From Auanema rhodensis (lineage: Eukaryota > Nematoda > Chromadorea > Rhabditida > Rhabditidae), in contig OZ059898.1 in assembly GCA_964057225.1 (NCBI GenBank), forward strand, positions 1,116,001 through 1,180,000: a stretch of 64,000 nt of DNA, given 5' to 3'. A program made the position numbers and the translations under genes. The notes beneath the pieces were generated by a model. The model worked only from the letters and a program-made list of their open reading frames with translations. It was not told the origin of the DNA and did no database searches. Positions 24,571 through 36,504 of this stretch are shown in pieces. Positions within the stretch are counted from its first letter, which is position 1; each line of letters begins with the position of its first letter.

Positions 24571-25623
24571 GTACATGGAAACTCAACATACACTAATGCA
24601 TCATTTTTCAAACGATCATAACTAATTTTTGTATTAAGCGTTTCTCAACGTAATATAGTGCATTCGATGCGGATTTTTAAGCTGCGTCGATCTGTGTTAT
24701 CAGATTTGCGCTAGCTTAAAAATGCACCGAGATATCAACTGATATAAGTTCACACTTATATCCTCGATTTTCACCCTGAAGAATTAATTTTTTCGTTGAA
24801 TAACATTGTCCATCGTCTTTGCCTTGAAAAATGGAATCTAAAAACATCTACTTTTTGCTAAATTATCTAGAAATTTTTCGAAAAAATTTTTGTCAAAATG
24901 TTTTTGGAAGCAATATTGAGTGTACATGGAAACTCAACATACACTAATGCATCATTTTTCAAACGATCATAACTAATTTTTGTATTAAGCGTTTCTCAAT
25001 GTAATATAGTGCATTCGATGCGGATTTTTAAGCTGCGTCGATCTGTGTTATCAGATTTGCGCTAGCTTAAAAATGCACCGAGATATCAACTGATATAAGT
25101 TCACACTTATATCCTCGATTTTCACCCTGAAGAATTAATTTTTTCGTTGAATAACATTGTCCATCGTCTTTGCCTTGAAAAAAGGAATCTAAAAACATCT
25201 ACTTTTTGCTAAATTATTTTGAAATTTTTCGAAAAAATTTTTGTCAAAATGTTTTTGGAAGCAATGTTGAGTGTACATGGAAACTCAACATACACTAATG
25301 CATCATTTTTCAAACGATCATAACTAATTTTTGTATTAAGCGTTTCTCAATGTAGTATAGTGCATTTGATGCGGATTTTTAAGCTGCGTCGATCTGTGTT
25401 ATCAGATTTGCGCTAGCTTTAAAATGCACCGAGATATCAACTGATATAAGTTCACACTTATATCCTCGATTTTCACCCTGAAGAATTAATTTTTTCGTTG
25501 AATAACATTGTCCATCGTCTTTGCCTTGAAAAATGGAATCTAAAAACATCTACTTTTTGCTAAATTATCTTGAAATTTTTCGAAAAAATTTTTGTCAAAA
25601 TGTTTTTGGAAGCAATGTTGAGT

Positions 25624-25974
25624 GTACATGGAAACTCAACATACACTAATGCATCATTTTTCAAACGATCATAACTAATTTTTGTATTAAGCGTTTCTCA
25701 ATGTAGTATAGTGCATTTGATGCGGATTTTTAAGCTGCGTCGATCTGTGTTATCAGATTTGCGCTAGCTTTAAAATGCACCGAGATATCAACTGATATAA
25801 GTTCACACTTATATCCTCGATTTTCACCCTGAAGAATTAGTTTTTTCGTTGAATAACATTGTCCATCGTCTTTGCCTTGAAAAATGGAATCTGAAAACAT
25901 CTACTTTTTGCTAAATTATTTTGAAATTTTTCGAAACAATTTTTGTCAAAATGTTTTTGGAAGCAATGTTGAGT
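25624..25974. repeat. Chimeric monomer M74 (E front, H end)
   Basis: The first half has the E markers 83G, 95T and ctttaaa with the normal cacactta, followed by a rare ttagtttt at about 217. The second half has atgg, ctgaaaac and gaaac, the H markers. The switch lies between about positions 186 and 268. M125 (43525-43875) has the same combination without ttagtttt, so this junction type was either copied over about 17.9 kb or formed twice. Confidence 0.6.
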
Positions 25975-28900
25975 GTACATGGAAACTCAACATACACTAA
26001 TGCATCATTTTTCAAACGATCATAACTAATTTTTGTATTAAGCGTTTCTCAACGTAATATAGTGCATTCGATGCGGATTTTTAAGCTGCGTCGATCTGTG
26101 TTATCAGATTTGCGCTAGCTTAAAAATGCACCGAGATATAAACTGATATAAGTTCACACTTATATCCTCGATTTTCACCCTGAAGAATTAATTTTTTCGT
26201 TGAATAACATTGTCCATCGTCTTTGCCTTGAAAAATGGAATCTAAAAACATCTACTTTTTGCTAAATTATCTTGAAATTTTTCGAAAAAATTTTTGTCAA
26301 AATGTTTTTGGAAGCAATGTTGAGTGTACATGGAAACTCAACATACACTAATGCATCATTTTTCAAACGATCATAACTAATTTTTGTATTAAGCGTTTCT
26401 CAATGTAGTATAGTGCATTTGATGCGGATTTTTAAGCTGCGTCGATCTGTGTTATCAGATTTGCGCTAGCTTTAAAATGCACCGAGATATCAACTGATAT
26501 AAGTTCACACTTATATCCTCGATTTTCACCCTGAAGAATTAATTTTTTCGTTGAATAACATTGTCCATCGTCTTTGCCTTGAAAAATGGAATCTAAAAAC
26601 ATCTACTTTTTGCTAAATTATCTTGAAATTTTTCGAAAAAATTTTTGTCAAAATGTTTTTGGAAGCAATGTTGAGTGTACATGGAAACTCAACATACACT
26701 AATGCATCATTTTTCAAACGATCATAACTAATTTTTGTATTAAGCGTTTCTCAATGTAATATAGTGCATTCGATGCGGATTTTTAAGCTGCGTCGATCTG
26801 TGTTATCAGATTTGAGCTAGCTTAAAAATGCACCGAGATATCGACTGATATAAGTTCACACTTATATCCTCGATTTTCACCCTGAAGAATTAATTTTTTC
26901 GTTGAATAACATTGTCCATCGTCTTTGCCTTGAAAAATGGAATCTAAAAACATCTACTTTTTGCTAAATTATCTTGAAATTTTTCGAAAAAATTTTTGTC
27001 AAAATGTTTTTGGAAGCAATGTTGAGTGTACATGGAAACTCAACATACACTAATGCATCATTTTTCAAACGATCATAACTAATTTTTGTATTAAGCGTTT
27101 CTCAACGTAATATAGTGCATTCGATGCGGATTTTTAAGCTGCGTCGATCTGTGTTATCAGATTTGCGCTAGCTTAAAAATGCACCGAGATATCAACTGAT
27201 ATAAGTTCACACTTATATCCTCGATTTTCACCCTGAAGAATTAATTTTTTCGTTGAATAACATTGTCCATCGTCTTTGCCTTGAAAAATGGAATCTAAAA
27301 ACATCTACTTTTTGCTAAATTATCTAGAAATTTTTCGAAAAAATTTTTGTCAAAATGTTTTTGGAAGCAATATTGAGTGTACATGGAAACTCAACATACA
27401 CTAATGCATCATTTTTCAAACGATCATAACTAATTTTTGTATTAAGCGTTTCTCAATGTAATATAGTGCATTCGATGCGGATTTTTAAGCTGCGTCGATC
27501 TGTGTTATCAGATTTGCGCTAGCTTAAAAATGCACCGAGATATCAACTGATATAAGTTCACACTTATATCCTCGATTTTCACCCTGAAGAATTAATTTTT
27601 TCGTTGAATAACATTGTCCATCGTCTTTGCCTTGAAAAAAGGAATCTAAAAACATCTACTTTTTGCTAAATTATTTTGAAATTTTTCGAAAAAATTTTTG
27701 TCAAAATGTTTTTGGAAGCAATGTTGAGTGTACATGGAAACTCAACATACACTAATGCATCATTTTTCAAACGATCATAACTAATTTTTGTATTAAGCGT
27801 TTCTCAATGTAGTATAGTGCATTTGATGCGGATTTTTAAGCTGCGTCGATCTGTGTTATCAGATTTGCGCTAGCTTTAAAATGCACCGAGATATCAACTG
27901 ATATAAGTTCACACTTATATCCTCGATTTTCACCCTGAAGAATTAATTTTTTCGTTGAATAACATTGTCCATCGTCTTTGCCTTGAAAAATGGAATCTAA
28001 AAACATCTACTTTTTGCTAAATTATCTTGAAATTTTTCGAAAAAATTTTTGTCAAAATGTTTTTGGAAGCAATGTTGAGTGTACATGGAAACTCAACATA
28101 CACTAATGCATCATTTTTCAAACGATCATAACTAATTTTTGTATTAAGCGTTTCTCAATGTAGTATAGTGCATTTGATGCGGATTTTTAAGCTGCGTCGA
28201 TCTGTGTTATCAGATTTGCGCTAGCTTTAAAATGCACCGAGATATCAACTGATATAAGTTCACACTTATATCCTCGATTTTCACCCTGAAGAATTAATTT
28301 TTTCGTTGAATAACATTGTCCATCGTCTTTGCCTTGAAAAATGGAATCTAAAAACATCTACTTTTTGCTAAATTATCTTGAAATTTTTCGAAAAAATTTT
28401 TGTCAAAATGTTTTTGGAAGCAATGTTGAGTGTACATGGAAACTCAACATACACTAATGCATCATTTTTCAAACGATCATAACTAATTTTTGTATTAAGC
28501 GTTTCTCAATGTAATATAGTGCATTCGATGCGGATTTTTAAGCTGCGTCGATCTGTGTTATCAGATTTGAGCTAGCTTAAAAATGCACCGAGATATCGAC
28601 TGATATAAGTTCACACTTATATCCTCGATTTTCACCCTGAAGAATTAATTTTTTCGTTGAATAACATTGTCCATCGTCTTTGCCTTGAAAAATGGAATTT
28701 AAAAACATCTACTTTTTGCTAAATTATCTTGAAATTTTTCGAAAAAATTTTTGTCAAAATGTTTTTGGAAGCAATGTTGAGTGTACATGGAAACTCAACA
28801 TACACTAATGCATCATTTTTCAAACGATCATAACTAATTTTTGTATTAAGCGTTTCTCAATGTAATATAGTGCATTCGATGCGGATTTTTAAGCTGCGTC

Positions 28901-29835
28901 GATCTGTGTTATCAGATTTGCGCTAGATTTAAAATGCACCGAGATATCAACTGATATAAGTTCACACTTATATCCTCGATTTTCACCCTGAAGAATTAAT
29001 TTTTTCGTTGAATAACATTGTCCATCGTCTTTGCCTTGAAAAATGGAATCTAAAAACATCTACTTTTTGCTAAATTATCTAGAAATTTTTCGAAAAAATT
29101 TTTGTCAAAATGTTTTTGGAAGCAATATTGAGTGTACATGGAAACTCAACATACACTAATGCATCATTTTTCAAACGATCATAACTAATTTTTGTATTAA
29201 GCGTTTCTCAATGTAATATAGTGCATTCGATGCGGATTTTTAAGCTGCGTCGATCTGTGTTATCAGATTTGCGCTAGCTTTAAAATGCACCGAGATATCA
29301 ACTGATATAAGTTCACACTTATATCCTCGATTTTCACCCTGAAGAATTATTTTTTTCGTTGAATAACATTGTCCATCGTCTTTGCCTTGAAAAAAGGAAT
29401 CTAAAAACATCTACTTTTTGCTAAATTATTTTGAAATTTTTCGAAACAATTTTTGTCAAAATGTTTTTGGAAGCAATGTTGAGTGTACATGGAAACTCAA
29501 CATACACTAATGCATCATTTTTCAAACGATCATAACTAATTTTTGTATTAAGCGTTTCTCAACGTAATATAGTGCATTCGATGCGGATTTTTAAGCTGCG
29601 TCGATCTGTGTTATCAGATTTGCGCTAGCTTAAAAATGCACCGAGATATCAACTGATATAAGTTCACACTTATATCCTCGATTTTCACCCTGAAGAATTA
29701 ATTTTTTCGTTGAATAACATTGTCCATCGTCTTTGCCTTGAAAAATGGAATCTAAAAACATCTACTTTTTGCTAAATTATCTAGAAATTTTTCGAAAAAA
29801 TTTTTGTCAAAATGTTTTTGGAAGCAATATTGAGT

Positions 29836-32800
29836 GTACATGGAAACTCAACATACACTAATGCATCATTTTTCAAACGATCATAACTAATTTTTGTATT
29901 AAGCGTTTCTCAATGTAATATAGTGCATTCGATGCGGATTTTTAAGCTGCGTCGATCTGTGTTATCAGATTTGCGCTAGCTTAAAAATGCACCGAGATAT
30001 CAACTGATATAAGTTCACACTTATATCCTCGATTTTCACCCTGAAGAATTAATTTTTTCGTTGAATAACATTGTCCATCGTCTTTGCCTTGAAAAAAGGA
30101 ATCTAAAAACATCTACTTTTTGCTAAATTATTTTGAAATTTTTCGAAAAAATTTTTGTCAAAATGTTTTTGGAAGCAATGTTGAGTGTACATGGAAACTC
30201 AACATACACTAATGCATCATTTTTCAAACGATCATAACTAATTTTTGTATTAAGCGTTTCTCAATGTAGTATAGTGCATTTGATGCGGATTTTTAAGCTG
30301 CGTCGATCTGTGTTATCAGATTTGCGCTAGCTTAAAAATGCACCGAGATATCAACTGATATAAGTTCACACATATATCCTCGATTTTCACCCTGAAGAAT
30401 TAATTTTTTCGTTGAATAACATTGTCCATCGTCTTTGCCTTGAAAAATGGAATCTGAAAACATCTACTTTTTGCTAAATTATTTTGAAATTTTTCGAAAC
30501 AATTTTTGTCAAAATGTTTTTGGAAGCAATGTTGAGTGTACATGGAAACTCAACATACACTAATGCATCATTTTTCAAACGATCATAACTAATTTTTGTA
30601 TTAAGCGTTTCTCAACGTAATATAGTGCATTCGATGCGGATTTTTAAGCTGCGTCGATCTGTGTTATCAGATTTGCGCTAGCTTAAAAATGCACCGAGAT
30701 ATAAACTGATATAAGTTCACACTTATATCCTCGATTTTCACCCTGAAGAATTAATTTTTTCGTTGAATAACATTGTCCATCGTCTTTGCCTTGAAAAATG
30801 GAATCTAAAAACATCTACTTTTTGCTAAATTATCTTGAAATTTTTCGAAAAAATTTTTGTCAAAATGTTTTTGGAAGCAATGTTGAGTGTACATGGAAAC
30901 TCAACATACACTAATGCATCATTTTTCAAACGATCATAACTAATTTTTGTATTAAGCGTTTCTCAATGTAATATAGTGCATTCGATGCGGATTTTTAAGC
31001 TGCGTCGATCTGTGTTATCAGATTTGCGCTAGCTTAAAAATGCACCGAGATATCAACTGATATAAGTTCACACTTATATCCTCGATTTTCACCCTGAAGA
31101 ATTAATTTTTTCGTTGAATAACATTGTCCATCGTCTTTGCCTTGAAAAAAGGAATCTAAAAACATCTACTTTTTGCTAAATTATTTTGAAATTTTTCGAA
31201 AAAATTTTTGTCAAAATGTTTTTGGAAGCAATGTTGAGTGTACATGGAAACTCAACATACACTAATGCATCATTTTTCAAACGATCATAACTAATTTTTG
31301 TATTAAGCGTTTCTCAATGTAGTATAGTGCATTTGATGCGGATTTTTAAGCTGCGTCGATCTGTGTTATCAGATTTGCGCTAGCTTTAAAATGCACCGAG
31401 ATATCAACTGATATAAGTTCACACTTATATCCTCGATTTTCACCCTGAAGAATTAATTTTTTCGTTGAATAACATTGTCCATCGTCTTTGCCTTGAAAAA
31501 TGAAATCTAAAAACATCTACTTTTTGCTAAATTATCTAGAAATTTTTCGAAAAAATTTTTGTCAAAATGTTTTTGGAAGCAATATTGAGTGTACATGGAA
31601 ACTCAACATACACTAATGCATCATTTTTCAAACGATCATAACTAATTTTTGTATTAAGCGTTTCTCAATGTAATATAGTGCATTCGATGCGGATTTTTAA
31701 GCTGCGTCGATCTGTGTTATCAGATTTGCGCTAGCTTAAAAATGCACCGAGATATCAACTGATATAAGTTCACACTTATATCCTCGATTTTCACCCTGAA
31801 GAATTAATTTTTTCGTTGAATAACATTGTCCATCGTCTTTGCCTTGAAAAAAGGAATCTAAAAACATCTACTTTTTGCTAAATTATTTTGAAATTTTTCG
31901 AAAAAATTTTTGTCAAAATGTTTTTGGAAGCAATGTTGAGTGTACATGGAAACTCAACATACACTAATGCATCATTTTTCAAACGATCATAACTAATTTT
32001 TGTATTAAGCGTTTCTCAATGTAGTATAGTGCATTTGATGCGGATTTTTAAGCTGCGTCGATCTGTGTTATCAGATTTGCGCTAGCTTAAAAATGCACCG
32101 AGATATCAACTGATATAAGTTCACACATATATCCTCGATTTTCACCCTGAAGAATTAATTTTTTCGTTGAATAACATTGTCCATCGTCTTTGCCTTGAAA
32201 AATGGAATCTGAAAACATCTACTTTTTGCTAAATTATTTTGAAATTTTTCGAAACAATTTTTGTCAAAATGTTTTTGGAAGCAATGTTGAGTGTACATGG
32301 AAACTCAACATACACTAATGCATCATTTTTCAAACGATCATAACTAATTTTTGTATTAAGCGTTTCTCAACGTAATATAGTGCATTCGATGCGGATTTTT
32401 AAGCTGCGTCGATCTGTGTTATCAGATTTGCGCTAGCTTAAAAATGCACCGAGATATAAACTGATATAAGTTCACACTTATATCCTCGATTTTCACCCTG
32501 AAGAATTAATTTTTTCGTTGAATAACATTGTCCATCGTCTTTGCCTTGAAAAATGGAATCTAAAAACATCTACTTTTTGCTAAATTATCTTGAAATTTTT
32601 CGAAAAAATTTTTGTCAAAATGTTTTTGGAAGCAATGTTGAGTGTACATGGAAACTCAACATACACTAATGCATCATTTTTCAAACGATCATAACTAATT
32701 TTTGTATTAAGCGTTTCTCAATGTAATATAGTGCATTCGATGCGGATTTTTAAGCTGCGTCGATCTGTGTTATCAGATTTGCGCTAGCTTAAAAATGCAC

Positions 32801-33345
32801 CGAGATATCAACTGATATAAGTTCACACTTATATCCTCGATTTTCACCCTGAAGAATTAATTTTTTCGTTGAATAACATTGTCCATCGTCTTTGCCTTGA
32901 AAAAAGGAATCTAAAAACATCTACTTTTTGCTAAATTATTTTGAAATTTTTCGAAAAAATTTTTGTCAAAATGTTTTTGGAAGCAATGTTGAGTGTACAT
33001 GGAAACTCAACATACACTAATGCATCATTTTTCAAACGATCATAACTAATTTTTGTATTAAGCGTTTCTCAATGTAGTATAGTGCATTTGATGCGGATTT
33101 TTAAGCTGCGTCGATCTGTGTTATCAGATTTGCGCTAGCTTTAAAATGCACCGAGATATCAACTGATATAAGTTCACACTTATATCCTCGATTTTCACCC
33201 TGAAGAATTAATTTTTTCGTTGAATAACATTGTCCATCGTCTTTGCATTGAAAAATGGAATCTAAAAACATCTACTTTTTGCTAAATTATCTTGAAATTT
33301 TTCGAAAAAATTTTTGTCAAAATGTTTTTGGAAGCAATGTTGAGT
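29836..33345. repeat. Five-monomer higher-order unit D-H-L-D-E, two copies (1755 bp)
   Basis: M86-M90 and M91-M95 repeat D, H (186A), L (79C, 166A), D and an E-front copy. The fifth members differ. M90 has the private tgaaatct and ends in tctag and 345A. M95 has tttgcattg and ends in tcttg. M85 also ends in tctag and 345A before a D copy, so the repeat boundary falls inside the fifth monomer. Confidence 0.75.
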
Positions 33346-35100
33346 GTACATGGAAACTCAACATACACTAATGCATCATTTTTCAAACGATCATAACTAA
33401 TTTTTGTATTAAGCGTTTCTCAATGTAGTATAGTGCATTTGATGCGGATTTTTAAGCTGCGTCGATCTGTGTTATCAGATTTGCGCTAGCTTTAAAATGC
33501 ACCGAGATATCAACTGATATAAGTTCACACTTATATCCTCGATTTTCACCCTGAAGAATTAATTTTTTCGTTGAATAACATTGTCCATCGTCTTTGCCTT
33601 GAAAAATGGAATCTAAAAACATCTACTTTTTGCTAAATTATCTTGAAATTTTTCGAAAAAATTTTTGTCAAAATGTTTTTGGAAGCAATGTTGAGTGTAC
33701 ATGGAAACTCAACATACACTAATGCATCATTTTTCAAACGATCATAACTAATTTTTGTATTAAGCGTTTCTCAATGTAATATAGTGCATTCGATGCGGAT
33801 TTTTAAGCTGCGTCGATCTGTGTTATCAGATTTGAGCTAGCTTAAAAATGCACCGAGATATCGACTGATATAAGTTCACACTTATATCCTCGATTTTCAC
33901 CCTGAAGAATTAATTTTTTCGTTGAATAACATTGTCCATCGTCTTTGCCTTGAAAAATGGAATCTAAAAACATCTACTTTTTGCTAAATTATCTTGAAAT
34001 TTTTCGAAAAAATTTTTGTCAAAATGTTTTTGGAAGCAATGTTGAGTGTACATGGAAACTCAACATACACTAATGCATCATTTTTCAAACGATCATAACT
34101 AATTTTTGTATTAAGCGTTTCTCAATGTAATATAGTGCATTCGATGCGGATTTTTAAGCTGCGTCGATCTGTGTTATCAGATTTGCGCTAGCTTAAAAAT
34201 GCACCGAGATATCAACTGATATAAGTTCACACTTATATCCTCGATTTTCACCCTGAAGAATTAATTTTTTCGTTGAATAACATTGTCCATCGTCTTTGCA
34301 TTGAAAAATGGAATCTAAAAACATCTACTTTTTGCTAAATTATCTTGAAATTTTTCGAAAAAATTTTTGTCAAAATGTTTTTGGAAGCAATGTTGAGTGT
34401 ACATGGAAACTCAACATACACTAATGCATCATTTTTCAAACGATCATAACTAATTTTTGTATTAAGCGTTTCTCAATGTAGTATAGTGCATTTGATGCGG
34501 ATTTTTAAGCTGCGTCGATCTGTGTTATCAGATTTGCGCTAGCTTTAAAATGCACCGAGATATCAACTGATATAAGTTCACACTTATATCCTCGATTTTC
34601 ACCCTGAAGAATTAATTTTTTCGTTGAATAACATTGTCCATCGTCTTTGCCTTGAAAAATGGAATCTAAAAACATCTACTTTTTGCTAAATTATCTTGAA
34701 ATTTTTCGAAAAAATTTTTGTCAAAATGTTTTTGGAAGCAATGTTGAGTGTACATGGAAACTCAACATACACTAATGCATCATTTTTCAAACGATCATAA
34801 CTAATTTTTGTATTAAGCGTTTCTCAATGTAATATAGTGCATTCGATGCGGATTTTTAAGCTGCGTCGATCTGTGTTATCAGATTTGAGCTAGCTTAAAA
34901 ATGCACCGAGATATCGACTGATATAAGTTCACACTTATATCCTCGATTTTCACCCTGAAGAATTAATTTTTTCGTTGAATAACATTGTCCATCGTCTTTG
35001 CCTTGAAAAATGGAATCTAAAAACATCTACTTTTTGCTAAATTATCTTGAAATTTTTCGAAAAAATTTTTGTCAAAATGTTTTTGGAAGCAATGTTGAGT
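32995..35100. repeat. Three-monomer higher-order unit ending E-J, two copies
   Basis: M95-M97 reads E-E-J and M98-M100 reads D/E-E-J. M95 and M98 share the rare tttgcattg (position 253 C to A), seen nowhere else in the window. This confirms that the second unit was copied from the first. M98 differs in its front half, which is D-like. Confidence 0.75.
34048..34398. repeat. Chimeric monomer M98 (D front, E end)
   Basis: Positions 83A, 95C and 148A are those of the D type. From position 253 on, the copy carries tttgcattg, atgg and tcttg exactly as in M95. The exchange point lies between 148 and 253. It sits at the border between two three-monomer units, where an unequal crossover or a conversion tract end is expected. 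Confidence 0.7.
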
Positions 35101-36504
35101 GTACATGGAAACTCAACATACACTAATGCATCATTTTTCAAACGATCATAACTAATTTTTGTATTAAGCGTTTCTCAATGTAATATAGTGCATTCGATGC
35201 GGATTTTTAAGCTGCGTCGATCTGTGTTATCAGATTTGCGCTAGCTTAAAAATGCACCGAGATATCAACTGATATAAGTTCACACTTATATCCTCGATTT
35301 TCACCCTGAAGAATTAATTTTTTCGTTGAATAACATTGTCCATCGTCTTTGCCTTGAAAAAAGGAATCTAAAAACATCTACTTTTTGCTAAATTATTTTG
35401 AAATTTTTCGAAAAAATTTTTGTCAAAATGTTTTTGGAAGCAATGTTGAGTGTACATGGAAACTCAACATACACTAATGCATCATTTTTCAAACGATCAT
35501 AACTAATTTTTGTATTAAGCGTTTCTCAATGTAGTATAGTGCATTTGATGCGGATTCTTAAGCTGCGTCGATCTGTGTTATCAGATTTGCGCTAGCTTTA
35601 AAATGCACCGAGATATCAACTGATATAAGTTCACACTTATATCCTCGATTTTCACCCTGAAGAATTAATTTTTTCGTTGAATAACATTGTCCATCGTCTT
35701 TGCCTTGAAAAAAGAAATCTAAAAACATCTACTTTTTGCTAAATTATTTTGAAATTTTTTGAAAAAATTTTTGTCAAAATGTTTTTGGAAGCAATGTTGA
35801 GTGTACATGGAAACTCAACATACACTAATGCATCAATTTTCAAACGATCATAACTAATTTTTGTATTAAGCGTTTCTCAATGTAGTATAGTGCATTCGAT
35901 GCGGATTTTTAAGCTGCGTCGATCTGTGTTATCAGATTTGCGCTAGCTTTAAAATGCACCGAGATATCAACTGATATAAGTTCACACTTATATCCTCGAT
36001 TTTCACCCTGAAGAATTAATTTTTTCGTTGAATAACATTGTCCATCGTCTTTGTCTTGAAAAAAGGAATCTAAAAACATCTACTTTTTGCTAAATTATTT
36101 TGAAATTTTTTGAAAAAATTTTTGTCAAAATGTTTTTGGAAGCAATGTTGAGTGTACATGGAAACTCAACATACACTAATGCATCATTTTTCAAACGATC
36201 ATAACTAATTTTTGTATTAAGCGTTTTTCAATGTAATATAGTGCATTCGATGCGGATTTTTAAGCTGCGTCGACCTGTGTTATCAGATTTGCGCTAGCTT
36301 AAAAATGCACCGAGATATCAACTGATATAAGTTCACACTTATATCCTCGATTTTCACCCTGAAGAATTAATTTTTTCGTTGAATAACATTGTCCATCGTC
36401 TTTGCCTTGAAAAAAGGAATCTAAAAACATCTACTTTTTGCTAAATTATTTTGAAATTTTTTGAAAAAATTTTTGTCAAAATGTTTTTGGAAGCAATGTT
36501 GAGT

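Larger units (their letters stand above)
22114..27027. repeat. About seven-monomer unit G-D-(E)-H-L-E-J, two versions
   Basis: M64-M70 reads G-D-H-L-E-J-J. M71-M77 reads G-D-E-E/H-L-E-J. The two agree after allowing whole-monomer changes: J is doubled in the first version and an E copy is inserted in the second. M74 carries the H end (ctgaaaac, gaaac) on an E front. The tract then continues G-D-E-E-J at M78-M82. Changes in unit size occur only in steps of one monomer. Confidence 0.6.
13690..35451. repeat. Domain II of the array (M40-M101), types G, D, E, H, J, L
   Basis: Sixty-two copies are built from six recurring types. G has 79C (caacg) with tctag at 296-300 and 345A. D has 83A, 95C and aaagg. 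E has 83G, 95T, ctttaaa and tcttg. H has cacacatata (186A) and ctgaaaac. J has tttgagc (139A) and atatcgac (167G). L has 79C with atataaac (166A). J occurs at M51, 59, 69, 70, 77, 82, 97 and 100. H occurs at M42, 47, 66, 87 and 92. G, J and L are not seen elsewhere in the window; the 186A change of H recurs only at M169. The order of types gives units of 3, 5 and about 7 monomers. Confidence 0.85.
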
